In this document: in pieces, positions 19,220 to 28,824 of the stretch
How positions within the stretch are numbered: position 1 is the stretch's first letter
Layout of the letters: the number at the start of each line of letters is the position of its first letter
Source of the DNA: Bacillota bacterium
GTDB taxonomy: Bacteria; Bacillota; Dethiobacteria; DTU022; UBA8154
Length of the DNA: 48,108 nt
Assembly: GCA_012518675.1 (NCBI GenBank)
Contig: JAAYRR010000057.1
Coordinates: 1 to 48,108, forward strand
Reading direction: 5' to 3'
Notes under the pieces: generated by a model
Told to the model about the DNA's origin: nothing
Databases searched by the model: none
What the model saw: the letters and a program-made list of their open reading frames with translations, nothing else
Made by a program: the position numbers and the translations under genes

Positions 19220-21706
19220 TTAACTCGGTGGCGCCTCTTCTTTCTCTTTGCGTTCCTTGCTTGATTCTGCCTGTTTTTTAGTAAAAATTAGTTTTTCTTC
19301 TTCTGCCAACTTATCAACAACAATGATATCCCCAGCGGTAAAACCTCCCCGGAGCAGCTCTTCAGAAATCCCGTCCTCCAGCCTTTTTTGAATCACGCGC
19401 CGCAGGGGGCGGGCCCCATAAGCCGGATCGAACCCTTCCTTGGCCAACTGTTCCTTAGCCCCTTGGGTCACCTCAATCCGTAAACCGTGTTCTTCAATGC
19501 GCCCTCCCAAGTCCCTTAACATCAAGTTAACGATTTGGCCCAAGTCTTCCTGGGTAAGTGACTTAAAGACAATAAGATCGTCAACACGGTTTAAGAATTC
19601 CGGACGGAAGGTTTTTTTAAGCGAGTCTAGCAGCCGGCCCTTCATAAATTCATGTGTTTTATCCGGATCGGCCGGTCGGAACCCCATCCCTTGCTGCTTT
19701 TTAATAAAGTTGGCCCCTACGTTAGAGGTCATAATCACTACCGTATTACGGAAATTTACAGTCCGCCCCTTACCGTCAGTCAGACGGCCATCTTCTAAAA
19801 TCTGCAGTAAAATATTAAAAACATCCTGGTGCGCTTTTTCAATTTCGTCCAACAAAATCACACTGTAAGGTTTGCGGCGAACCTTTTCTGTCAGCTGCCC
19901 CCCCTCGTCATAACCTACATAGCCCGGGGGAGCACCGATGAGCCTTGAAACCGTGTGTTTTTCCATATATTCGGACATATCCAAACGGACCATTGCTTCT
20001 TCGTCTCCAAAAATTGCCTCTGCCAAACTGCGAGCCAGCTCTGTTTTCCCTACGCCGGTAGGCCCCAGGAAGATAAAGGAGCCAATGGGCCTTTTTGGAT
20101 CCTTTAGCCCGGCCCTGCCGCGGCGGATAGCCCGGGAAACAGCTTCAACTGCCTCATGCTGGCCGATAACCCGCAGGTGTAAAATTTCCTCCATGCGCAG
20201 CAGGCGCTCTGCTTCCTCTTCTGCCAGTTTTTGTACCGGCACCCCTGTCCAACTGGAAACAATATGGGCAATATCCTCTTCGGTAACCAAGGCCTGATCA
20301 GAAACCACCTTTTTTTGTTCCCATTGTTTTTTCAGTTCATTTAATTGGCCCCTAAACTGTTGCTCCTTGTCGCGCAGGCGGGCCGCCCGTTCAAATTCTT
20401 GGCTCCGCACAGCGGCTTCTTTCTCCTGGCGAATATTATCCAGCTTATCTTCCATTTCCTTTAAATCAGGGGGCGCTGTATAGTTGCGCAACCTAACCCT
20501 TGAACCTGCTTCGTCAATTAAGTCAATGGCTTTATCAGGCAGGTAACGATCCTGGATATAGCGATCTGCCAAACTTACCGCTGCTTCCAGCGCTTCATCG
20601 GTAATTTTTACACGGTGGTGAGCCTCATAGCGATCGCGTAAACCTTTCAGGATTTCCAGACTTTCTTCCTTAGTAGGTTCCCCGACCATGATCGGCTGAA
20701 AACGCCTTTCCAGTGCCGGATCCCTTTCAATATATTTCCTGTATTCATCAACAGTAGTTGCGCCGATAGCCTGCAGTTCACCTTTGGCCAGGGCAGGCTT
20801 GAGAATGTTGGAGGCGTCGATAGCCCCTTCGGCCGCACCGGCACCGATAATAGTATGCAATTCATCAATAAAGATAATGACATTCCCGGCTTGCTGCAGC
20901 TCCAGCATCAACTTACGCAGGCGTTCCTCGAATTCACCCCGGTACTTGGTACCGGCAACAACTGCCGCCAATTCCAGGGTAACCAGCCTTTTATCCCGTA
21001 GGATATCAGGAATCTTGCCTTCTGTAATACGCTGGGCCAACCCTTCGGCAACTGCAGTTTTACCCACACCCGGCTCGCCGATTAAACAGGGATTATTTTT
21101 TGTGCGCCGGCTGAGAATCTGGACTACCCTTTCGATTTCCTTCTCCCGGCCGATTACCGGGTCAAGTTTTCCTTCACGGGCCATGCGGGTGAGATCACGT
21201 CCAAAGGCGTCCACTGTCGGTGTCTGGGGAACATTTTTGTGACCGCCTCCCCCTCCCAATTGTGATTCACCGCCTAAAAGCTGGATCACTTCCCGCCGGG
21301 CTTTTTTAAGATCAATACCCAAAATAGTCAAAACCTGTGCGGCAATACCTTCGCCTTCCCTTAAGAGTCCCAACAAAAGATGTTCTGTGCCTACATAATT
21401 ATGGCCTAAATTTTGCCCTTCCTCGATCGCCAATTCTATTACCTTTTTGGCACGTGGCGTATAGCTGATGCCCTGTACCGGTGATTTTTCACCTTTGCCG
21501 ATGATTTTTTCCACCTCGGCCCGTACCCGGGGCAGCTCCACACTTAAATTTTGCAGGCTGCGGGCGGCAATACCGGAACCCTCCCGGACCAGCCCCAACA
21601 GGATATGCTCTGTGCCTATAAAGTTATGGTTTAACCTTTTTGCTTCTTCCTGGGCAAGCACTAATACCTGCTGTGCCCTTTCTGTAAAGCGGCCAAACAT
21701 AAACAT
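19220..21706 (-). CDS. clpC: ATP-dependent Clp protease ATPase subunit ClpC
   Basis: [39 protein letters not shown]; two AAA modules ([30 protein letters not shown]); start trimmed to a conserved N-terminus. Confidence 0.97.
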   Translation of the reverse strand: MFMFGRFTERAQQVLVLAQEEAKRLNHNFIGTEHILLGLVREGSGIAARSLQNLSVELPRVRAEVEKIIGKGEKSPVQGISYTPRAKKVIELAIEEGQNLGHNYVGTEHLLLGLLREGEGIAAQVLTILGIDLKKARREVIQLLGGESQLGGGGGHKNVPQTPTVDAFGRDLTRMAREGKLDPVIGREKEIERVVQILSRRTKNNPCLIGEPGVGKTAVAEGLAQRITEGKIPDILRDKRLVTLELAAVVAGTKYRGEFEERLRKLMLELQQAGNVIIFIDELHTIIGAGAAEGAIDASNILKPALAKGELQAIGATTVDEYRKYIERDPALERRFQPIMVGEPTKEESLEILKGLRDRYEAHHRVKITDEALEAAVSLADRYIQDRYLPDKAIDLIDEAGSRVRLRNYTAPPDLKEMEDKLDNIRQEKEAAVRSQEFERAARLRDKEQQFRGQLNELKKQWEQKKVVSDQALVTEEDIAHIVSSWTGVPVQKLAEEEAERLLRMEEILHLRVIGQHEAVEAVSRAIRRGRAGLKDPKRPIGSFIFLGPTGVGKTELARSLAEAIFGDEEAMVRLDMSEYMEKHTVSRLIGAPPGYVGYDEGGQLTEKVRRKPYSVILLDEIEKAHQDVFNILLQILEDGRLTDGKGRTVNFRNTVVIMTSNVGANFIKKQQGMGFRPADPDKTHEFMKGRLLDSLKKTFRPEFLNRVDDLIVFKSLTQEDLGQIVNLMLRDLGGRIEEHGLRIEVTQGAKEQLAKEGFDPAYGARPLRRVIQKRLEDGISEELLRGGFTAGDIIVVDKLAEEEKLIFTKKQAESSKERKEKEEAPPS

Positions 21707-21822
21707 TAAATTTTCACTCCTTCGAATCAAAATTACATGATGGTAGACAACAACTTAAAATATCTTTAAAATCTTTATCCGCATGCTTATTCCTGTTTTT
21801 ATTTTTAGTCCTGTTTTTATTT

Positions 21823-22962
21823 TTAGGCCAAATACTTTTGTATCTGGACGGCCCTTTCCAGGTCCCTTTCATAAGAGCTTAAAGATGTTCCCTTAAGGTA
21901 CTGCAGGCAGCCCGGCTGGGTAATAATTAACAATTCATTGAGCATTTGTAAGGAAACACCTTTCAAAAGACCCAAATCAACTCCCAGCCGCACCTCAGAA
22001 AGGAGTTTCATAATTTCCTGGGAATCGAGCAGGTGGGCATATTTTAAAATACCAAAGGCTCTGCCGGCCCGATCGGCCAGTTTTTCCCGTCCCTCGTTTA
22101 AAAGGTGTTCCCGCGCTTTTTTTTCCTGGTTGATTAACTGTCTGGTAACCCCATAAAGATTCTGCCAGATTTCATCTTCAGACTGGCCTAAAGTTACCTG
22201 GTTGGAGAGTTGCAATAAATTACCGACTATTTCTGTACCTTCACCATAAAACCCCCTGACAGCAAGGCCCACCTGGTTAATTGCCGCAAAAATCCGTTTG
22301 ATCTGCTGGGTAATAACCAGTGCCGGTAAATGCAACATCACAGAAGCGCGCATCCCGGTACCGACATTTGTCGGGCAAGCCGTCAGGTAACCCCTTTCCT
22401 CGTGAAAAGCATAGTCTACCTGGCCTTCTAGAAAGTCATCATAACGGGAGGCTTCCTGCCAGGCTTTTTTTAGCTGCAGACCCGGCAGCAAACATTGGAT
22501 ACGGAAATGATCCTCTTCATTAATCATAATACTGACGACTTCATCCTCCCGGAACAATAGGGCGCTGCAAAGGTTTTCCTTGGCCAACAGGGGGCTAATC
22601 AGGTGTTTTTCTACCAATGCCTGGCGAAATACAGGCGTAAGCGAACTGATGTTGATCATTTTTAAAGCATCTTTTTTACCCTGCTGGTTTTGAATAATTT
22701 TTTCAGCCAACTCAAAAACCTTTTTACGTTGTTCATCGGAAGCCAGCGGGGGAAAGGGGATTTCCCGCATATTCCGGGCCAGCCTGACCCGGCTGCTAAT
22801 TACAATTTCTGCCTCGGGGCCCCGCCCCTCCATCCATTTACTGGTCATTTCTTTTCTTCTTTCTTGCTGCAACCTTTCCTCTTCCTGGTTGGCCTTCACA
22901 ATTTCCTCCAGCGGGTTGCCCGGCACTTCGTCCCGTGGGGAAAGTTTATCCCGATCAGGCAT
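21823..22962 (-). CDS. mcsB: Protein arginine kinase McsB
   Basis: VISSRVRLARNMREIPFPP, TACPTNVGTGMRASVMLHLPAL (phosphagen kinase-like); start trimmed to MPDRDKLS, overlapping the mcsA 3' end. Confidence 0.94.
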   Translation of the reverse strand: MPDRDKLSPRDEVPGNPLEEIVKANQEEERLQQERRKEMTSKWMEGRGPEAEIVISSRVRLARNMREIPFPPLASDEQRKKVFELAEKIIQNQQGKKDALKMINISSLTPVFRQALVEKHLISPLLAKENLCSALLFREDEVVSIMINEEDHFRIQCLLPGLQLKKAWQEASRYDDFLEGQVDYAFHEERGYLTACPTNVGTGMRASVMLHLPALVITQQIKRIFAAINQVGLAVRGFYGEGTEIVGNLLQLSNQVTLGQSEDEIWQNLYGVTRQLINQEKKAREHLLNEGREKLADRAGRAFGILKYAHLLDSQEIMKLLSEVRLGVDLGLLKGVSLQMLNELLIITQPGCLQYLKGTSLSSYERDLERAVQIQKYLA

Positions 22963-23494
22963 GGTTTTCACCCCCGCCGGCAAGTTCACTTTCAAGTTGT
23001 TTAATTTCATCGCGTAACACAGCGGCATCCTCAAAAGCCTCCGCCGCAACTTTTTCATAAAGTTTCTTTTTCAAGTCTTCAATGTCTTTCTTTAACCGTA
23101 CAAAAGAACCGGCCCTTAATGGAATTTTACCAATATGTTTCTGGTTTCCATGCAAACGCCGAAAAAGAGGAAGCAGGTTTGGGGTAAAAGCTTCGTAACA
23201 TTGGGCACAGCCAAAGCGACCTACCTGGCCAAACTGGGTATAGGTTAACCCGCAAGCAGGGCATTGCAGCCCACTGGAACTTTTAGAAACCACTGTTTCA
23301 GAACCTCCGGCAGGAAAAATACCCATTAAACCTGAAAAAAACTGGTGCAAAGGAAATTTTCCCTCAAAGGTAATTTCTGTTTCACCCTTTTCCCGGGCAC
23401 AGTCTTCACAAAGGTAAAGCTCTGTTTTGTTACCGTTAATAATTTTTGTCACATGCACGGTAGCGTTTTTTTTCCCGCATCTTTCACAAAGCAT
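22955..23494 (-). CDS. mcsA: McsA, activator of McsB (zinc-finger / UvrB-UvrC motif protein)
   Basis: MLCERCGKKNATVHVTKIINGNKTELYLCEDCA, CPACGLTY, C-terminal UVR-like helix. Confidence 0.93.
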   Translation of the reverse strand: MLCERCGKKNATVHVTKIINGNKTELYLCEDCAREKGETEITFEGKFPLHQFFSGLMGIFPAGGSETVVSKSSSGLQCPACGLTYTQFGQVGRFGCAQCYEAFTPNLLPLFRRLHGNQKHIGKIPLRAGSFVRLKKDIEDLKKKLYEKVAAEAFEDAAVLRDEIKQLESELAGGGENHA

Positions 23495-23606
23495 TTTACT
23501 TCCGGCCTCCTTAAACTTCTTTCATTTACATTTACCCCGTCCCTGCAGGACCGGTTTCACCCCCCCGCACTTTAAAACAGCATCAACATAACCTAATTTT
23601 TATAAA

Positions 23607-24074
23607 CTAGAGAGTAATTTTAACCAACATCAGGAGCATTTCATGGAACAAACTCGCTCTGAGCTTTTCCCTGAGCAGTTCATCTTTAATGATTTTCAAG
23701 CTTTCCAGAGCCGCCTCCATTATTTTTGATTCACGAAAAGAAATATACTTTGATTCATAAAGCCTTTGAATTAAGCCCCTTACCTTACTTTCATTAATTC
23801 TACCGGCCATAATATCCTGAAAAAACATAGCTAAGATGTTTTCTGCCGGCAGTTGAATTTTGCGGATACGGACAAACCCCTTGCCGCCCCTTTTACTTTC
23901 CACCAGGTAACCTTTTTCCAGTGTAAAACGTGTTTCTAAAACATAATTTACCTGGGAAGGGACACAGCTAAACTTGCTGGCCAGTTCCTTGCGCCGGATA
24001 TCAATGGAACCCGCCGTGCTTAAAGTCAAAAGTTTTTTTAGATATTCCTCCATGCTATTGGAAAGATTACTCAT
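23607..24074 (-). CDS. ctsR: CtsR transcriptional repressor of class III stress genes
   Basis: MSNLSNSMEEYLKKLLTLSTAGSIDIRRKELASKFSCVPSQVNYVLETRFTLEKGYLVESKRGGKGFVRI; start trimmed because the ORF-track extension runs through the operator and promoter region. Confidence 0.94.
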   Translation of the reverse strand: MSNLSNSMEEYLKKLLTLSTAGSIDIRRKELASKFSCVPSQVNYVLETRFTLEKGYLVESKRGGKGFVRIRKIQLPAENILAMFFQDIMAGRINESKVRGLIQRLYESKYISFRESKIMEAALESLKIIKDELLREKLRASLFHEMLLMLVKITL

Positions 24075-24147
24075 TTTTTTCCCCATTTCATTCCAATCTA
24101 GCCCGATCCATCCGGTTTCTATATACTTTTTATTTCTTGTCTCCCGG

Positions 24148-24164
24148 TTTGACCATCTTTGACC
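24148..24164 (-). promoter_or_regulatory. CtsR operator (tandem heptad GGTCAAA-GAT-GGTCAAA)
   Basis: Exact minus-strand GGTCAAAGATGGTCAAA, matching the CtsR direct-repeat consensus, ~75 nt upstream of the ctsR start. Confidence 0.92.
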
Positions 24165-24176
24165 TTTACAAGTACT

Positions 24177-24207
24177 ATTATACACGATCCGGGGGTGGTA
24201 AAAGCAA
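24177..24207 (-). promoter_or_regulatory. Putative sigma-A promoter of the ctsR operon
   Basis: Minus-strand TATAAT (24182-24177) with a weak TTGCTT 19 nt upstream; operator falls just downstream of the predicted start site. Confidence 0.6.
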
Positions 24208-24327
24208 GCTTCGTTTTTCACCTTTCAAAGCGATTACAGGCCTCCTTACCCCTTAAAAACGCTTTACCTGCTTATTGCAGTTGTTTTTATGTAATTACCC
24301 TTTATACTTTTAATTATTGTAATTATA

Positions 24328-24357
24328 ACCTAAAGCGTCACCTAAGTATCATTAGGT
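24328..24357. repeat. Phased hexamers ACCTAA-N6-ACCTAA-N6-TTAGGT
   Basis: Read directly at 24328-24333, 24340-24345 and 24352-24357; 12-nt periodicity. Confidence 0.8.
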
Positions 24358-24434
24358 AAGCAAAGGTAAGATAAGGCTGTTTCAGGAGCCTGCCAGCGCA
24401 CAACCTGTTCCTAAACACAGCAACTATTATTCCC

Positions 24435-24743
24435 TTAGGGCTGTTCTTGTTGAAAATACCAGTCTTCCAATTCCTGAAATGTAGGCACCTTTTTACCCCT
24501 GCGGCACACAGTTTTAATAGCCCTGACATAAAGCACCTGGTAATGGTAAAAGTAAGAACTGCAGGTGCCGCAGAGCTGTGACCAGATATTTTCCTGCCTC
24601 CAAAGGTAAAAAAGTAAATCTGTACACTCTGCACATGGTTTCCAGCGGTAGGTGAATACCCATTCCCAAAAACGTTCCTGAAAGTCCAAAAGGTTCTTTT
24701 CTATTTTTTTTCTTTTTCTTTCCTGGAGATTGACAACATTCAC
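24435..24743 (-). CDS. Small hypothetical protein with two CxxC motifs (GTG start)
   Basis: 102 aa, KPCAECTD...SQLCGTCSSYF; AAAGGGGT upstream of GTG; no recognised homolog. Confidence 0.55.
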   Translation of the reverse strand: MNVVNLQERKRKKIEKNLLDFQERFWEWVFTYRWKPCAECTDLLFYLWRQENIWSQLCGTCSSYFYHYQVLYVRAIKTVCRRGKKVPTFQELEDWYFQQEQP

Positions 24744-25020
24744 ATTTTTAACCCCTTTGAAGTATAATTCCGTTTGAAAGAAATTACACTTTATATTGTC
24801 GCTCTCTTTTATTTTATCCCCGCCGCGTTAATCCCATGCATACGTCCGTTCCCGCAGTTTACCCTGCCAGACACAAGGTTCAATTAAATTACTATGTTTA
24901 TAGCATTGCTTTAACTACCGCCAAAAGGTAACGCTCATAATTATTAATAATTCACAATTTTATCATAAAGCAGAAAAAACATTTTGTCAACAGTGCCCCT
25001 TTTGGGGTGCTATAAAAATA

Positions 25021-25046
25021 AAACCCGGATTCGATTATCCGGATTT
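25021..25046 (-). terminator. Probable terminator downstream of livF
   Basis: Minus strand AAATCCGGATAATCGAATCCGGGTTTTATTTTTAT: short stem followed by a T-rich tract. Confidence 0.65.
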
Positions 25047-25114
25047 GGTGAAAAGTAATGTTTTTAGTCGTTACCAGTAAACCCTGCCCTGTTACAATGC
25101 TACAACGTTAAAAT

Positions 25115-25819
25115 TTATTCGCCTAAATAAGTTTTACGTACTTCATCATTTTGCAGCAGGGAAGAAGCCTGATCATGAAGGGTAACTTTTCCTGTTTCCA
25201 AGACATAGCCCCGGTGGGCAACCCTTAGGGCCAACTGGGCGTTTTGTTCCACCAGCAGGATTGTTGTCCCTTGGCGGTTAATATCTTCAATAATATGAAA
25301 TATTTCCTGCACAACCATCGGCGCCAGGCCCATCGAAGGCTCATCCAACAGCAATAATTTGGGGCGGGACATCAGTGCACGGCCGATCGCCAGCATCTGT
25401 TGTTCACCGCCGCTCAAAGTACCTGCATATTGCTTTTCCCGCCCTTTAAGCTGGGGAAAAGTTTCAAACACATCCTTTAAGTCCTGCTGCAGGCCGTTTT
25501 TATCCCGACGCGTGTAAGCCCCCATTTCCAAGTTTTCCAGAAGTGTAAGCCGCGGGAAAATGCGCCTGCCTTCTGGAACATGGGAAATACCGAGTTTGAC
25601 AATTTCATGGGGAGGAAAACCATCAATCTTTTTTTCACAAAATTCTATCTGCCCCTCTGCAGGTTTTAACAGTCCGGAAACCGTTAACAGAGTTGTTGTT
25701 TTGCCGGCCCCGTTCGCACCGATCAACGTTACAATCTCGCCTTCTTCTACTCTAAATTTTATTTGGTTTAAGGCCTGGATGTTACCATAAAATGTAGATA
25801 TATTTTCAACCAGCAGCAA
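25115..25819 (-). CDS. livF: Branched-chain amino acid ABC transporter ATP-binding protein
   Basis: GANGAGKTT, LSGGEQQMLAIGRALMSRPKLLLLDEPSMGLAP; liv operon. Confidence 0.93.
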   Translation of the reverse strand: MLLVENISTFYGNIQALNQIKFRVEEGEIVTLIGANGAGKTTTLLTVSGLLKPAEGQIEFCEKKIDGFPPHEIVKLGISHVPEGRRIFPRLTLLENLEMGAYTRRDKNGLQQDLKDVFETFPQLKGREKQYAGTLSGGEQQMLAIGRALMSRPKLLLLDEPSMGLAPMVVQEIFHIIEDINRQGTTILLVEQNAQLALRVAHRGYVLETGKVTLHDQASSLLQNDEVRKTYLGE

Positions 25820-25863
25820 GATAACCCGACCCCTTTTTGTAAAACAATATAATGAAGCGTTAT

Positions 25864-26652
25864 TTAGGCAGAAACGCCCAAATAGGCTTCGATGACCGTT
25901 TCATTGCGTTGAATTTCTTGTGGTGATCCTTCAGCAATTTTCTTACCATAATTTAAAACAGCAATTCGTTCCGAAATACCCATCACCACACGCATATCAT
26001 GTTCAATCAACAAAATTGTCTTTTCCATTTTGTCCCGAATACGGGAAATTAGTTGCATCAGGTTGTTCGTTTCCTGGGGGTTCATACCGGCAGCCGGTTC
26101 GTCAAGCAATAAAAGCTTGGGATCGGCCGCCAGGGCACGGGCAATTTCCAGCCGCCGTTGTTCCCCATAAGCCAAGTTCCTGGAAAGTTCGTCTTTTTTA
26201 GTTTCCAGGCCCACAAAAGACAATAAAAAAAGAGCATTTTCTCTGGCCTCTTTTTCTTCCTTCCGATCCTTTGAGTTTTGGAAAATGGCCCCCAGCAAAC
26301 CTGTACTGGTACGGCTGTGCCCCCCAATAAGGACATTGTCCAGCACACTCATGCCTCCAAAAAGACGTATGTTTTGAAAAGTGCGTGCGATCCCCTTTGC
26401 CGTAATTTGATGCGGTTTCAGGCCCCCAATTTTTTCATTGTGCAGATATATATCCCCCTCCGTAGGTTGGTAATGACCTGTAAACAGATTAAACAAGGTG
26501 GTTTTACCTGCGCCATTGGGCCCGATCAGGCCGGCTATTTCTTTATCCCTGATAAAAAAGTCAACACGATCCACCGCCTTTAAACCGCCAAAACTGCGGG
26601 TTAACTGCACAGCATCAAGAATATAGCCATTGTTTACCCTTTCTTGCAGCAA
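25864..26652 (-). CDS. livG: Branched-chain amino acid ABC transporter ATP-binding protein
   Basis: GPNGAGKTTLFNLFTGHYQPTEG, ARTFQNIRLFGGMSVLDNV, LLLDEPAAGMNPQE. Confidence 0.93.
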   Translation of the reverse strand: MLQERVNNGYILDAVQLTRSFGGLKAVDRVDFFIRDKEIAGLIGPNGAGKTTLFNLFTGHYQPTEGDIYLHNEKIGGLKPHQITAKGIARTFQNIRLFGGMSVLDNVLIGGHSRTSTGLLGAIFQNSKDRKEEKEARENALFLLSFVGLETKKDELSRNLAYGEQRRLEIARALAADPKLLLLDEPAAGMNPQETNNLMQLISRIRDKMEKTILLIEHDMRVVMGISERIAVLNYGKKIAEGSPQEIQRNETVIEAYLGVSA

Positions 26653-26735
26653 ATACCTTCATCCTCCTTTGAAAGAAAAACAAAAAAGCAGTGACTACCT
26701 GCCGGCTGTCAAGATAATGGGCAGCCGTTAATATA

Positions 26736-27632
26736 TTATCTACCGATTACCTTAAAAATGTTTATTTTCCCCAACTTCTTATCCTTGCTTTGGGGGGGTT
26801 TACGCCGTGATCTTCTTTCACCAATAATTCCCTCTGGCCTGATCCTCATCATCAGCACCAAAATAGCACCATAAAAAAGCTGCCTGTAGTCAGCGCTGGC
26901 CCTTAAAAATTCCGGGATAGCCGTCAGGGCTGCAGCACCGATAATCGAACCCCACATGCTGCCCATACCACCTAGAACAACCATGCACAAATGTTCAATA
27001 GACCTTAAAAAACCAAAACTGCCGGGGTGAATATACTGAAAATAATGTGAAAACAGCCCTCCCCCCAGGCCGGCAAAAAAGGCCCCTACGCCAAAGGCCA
27101 GGATTTTGAAGTAAGTGGTGTTAATGCCCATCGACTCTGCAGCGGTTTCATCTTCCCGGATGGCAATCAAGGCCCGGCCGACGCGTGATCTCAGAATACG
27201 ATTCAAAATAAAAATGGTCAGGATTGCAGCAATAATCACCCAAAGCAACGTAGTGCTTTTAGGTATGCCCCTGAGGCCCACTGCACCACCGGTAATTTTA
27301 AGGTTCAAAAAAACAATCCGTACTATTTCTCCAAATCCTAAAGTAGCGATAGCTAAATAATCTCCTTTTAATTTGAGGGTGGGAATGCCAATTAAAACGC
27401 CAAAAACTGCTGCCAAAAGTGCTCCAAACAAAAGAGAAGCAAAAAAAGGTAACCCCAGTTTAAGGGTTGCCAGCGCAGCTGCATAGGCCCCCAAACTCAT
27501 AAAAGCAGCGTGGCCGATAGATAGCTGGCCTGTAAAGCCGGTTATTAAATTTAGACTGGTAGCCATAATAATGTTAATGCCCACCAGAATCATAATTTGC
27601 AGATAATATGCACTGAACAACGTTCTTTTCAC
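26736..27632 (-). CDS. livM: Branched-chain amino acid ABC transporter permease
   Basis: Hydrophobic; TGFTGQLSIGHAAFMSLGAYAAA, AIREDETAAESMGIN motif of LivM. Confidence 0.92.
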   Translation of the reverse strand: MKRTLFSAYYLQIMILVGINIIMATSLNLITGFTGQLSIGHAAFMSLGAYAAALATLKLGLPFFASLLFGALLAAVFGVLIGIPTLKLKGDYLAIATLGFGEIVRIVFLNLKITGGAVGLRGIPKSTTLLWVIIAAILTIFILNRILRSRVGRALIAIREDETAAESMGINTTYFKILAFGVGAFFAGLGGGLFSHYFQYIHPGSFGFLRSIEHLCMVVLGGMGSMWGSIIGAAALTAIPEFLRASADYRQLFYGAILVLMMRIRPEGIIGERRSRRKPPQSKDKKLGKINIFKVIGR

Positions 27633-27783
27633 CTTCTTTAAGGCCCAGCAAAAATATTTGCCCTGTATACTATTATATTCTAGGCGTCCATAATTTTAAA
27701 GACCGCTTAAAAAAACCCGGCGTTTTCTAAACCATGCAGAGCTGCTCAGGCAACATTTCCCCACCATCGCAAAGGGGCAAATA

Positions 27784-28656
27784 TTAAACCTTTTCCTGTA
27801 AAAACCTGCCAATTAAACCCGCAGGCTTGAAAAACAAAACAACAATCAAGATCGTGAAAGCCACCGCATCACGATACTGCGAAGAAATATAGGCAGCCCC
27901 CATAACCTCGGCGACGCCCAGCAGAAGCCCGCCCAACATCGCCCCTGGAATACTGCCAATGCCCCCCAAAACAGCCGCCACAAAACCCTTCAAACCGGGC
28001 ATCAAACCCATCATTGGTGCAACAGAGCGAAAATAAATGCCGACCATCACCCCTGCTGCTGCCCCCAGCGCAGAACCTACAGCAAAGGTTGTTGTAATAA
28101 CCCGGTTAATGTTGATACCCATCAAACTGGCGGCATCTTTATCCTGGGCTGTAGCCCGCATAGCCTTACCAATTTTTGTTTTTTGGATTAAAAAAGTTAG
28201 CCCGAGCATTAAAAGAAAGGAGACTGCCAGGATAATCAGTTCTACTTTGGAAATAATCACCAAGGAAGTCTTGTACACTTTGGGGGTAAAGGGACTGGGA
28301 AAAGAATAAGGACGGGGCCCCATAACGAGCAGGGCCAGGTTTTGTAAAAATATAGAAGCCCCAATGGCGCTGATCAAAGCCGCCAACCGGGAAGAACGGC
28401 GTAAAGGTCGGTAGGCTATAAATTCCACTGTAACACCTAAAAGGCCGGCCATGATCATTGCCACCAGGAAAGCTAGCACAAAGGGCACCTTAAAAACTGT
28501 AACCAGGTACATCCCTACGAAAGCACCGCACATGTAGATTTCACCATGGGCAAAATTGATCAGCTCTACAATACCATAAACCATGGTATAACCTAAAGCA
28601 ATCAGTGCATATGTGCTACCAAGAACGATGCCGTTTATTAATTGCTGAAAAAACAT
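27784..28656 (-). CDS. livH: Branched-chain amino acid ABC transporter permease
   Basis: MFFQQLINGIVLGSTYALIALGYTMVYGIVELINFAHGEIYM; start trimmed from 28689. Confidence 0.92.
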   Translation of the reverse strand: MFFQQLINGIVLGSTYALIALGYTMVYGIVELINFAHGEIYMCGAFVGMYLVTVFKVPFVLAFLVAMIMAGLLGVTVEFIAYRPLRRSSRLAALISAIGASIFLQNLALLVMGPRPYSFPSPFTPKVYKTSLVIISKVELIILAVSFLLMLGLTFLIQKTKIGKAMRATAQDKDAASLMGININRVITTTFAVGSALGAAAGVMVGIYFRSVAPMMGLMPGLKGFVAAVLGGIGSIPGAMLGGLLLGVAEVMGAAYISSQYRDAVAFTILIVVLFFKPAGLIGRFLQEKV

Positions 28657-28758
28657 AACTCCACCTCGAATAATAACATGGACGACCATTATATTGAAGT
28701 TGCAAGCGCATTTAACTGGAAAATATAGTTACACAATGCATGGAGCATCACTGTTTTT

Positions 28759-28796
28759 AAGATAGGGGAGGGGAAATCCCCCCCCTGCTTTATCTT
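28759..28796 (-). other. GC-rich hairpin in the livK-livH intergenic region
   Basis: AAGATA GGGGAGGGG AAAT CCCCCCCC ...TATCTT: outer and inner arms are complementary. Confidence 0.65.
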
Positions 28797-28824
28797 TTCT
28801 TGTCAACTACCGCCAGCTGTTCTG

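Noticed and set aside
24338-24634. 98-aa minus ORF overlapping the small CxxC protein
   Set aside because: Alternative frame of the same region, weaker composition; runs through the phased hexamer repeat; the 24435-24743 frame has a better start context.
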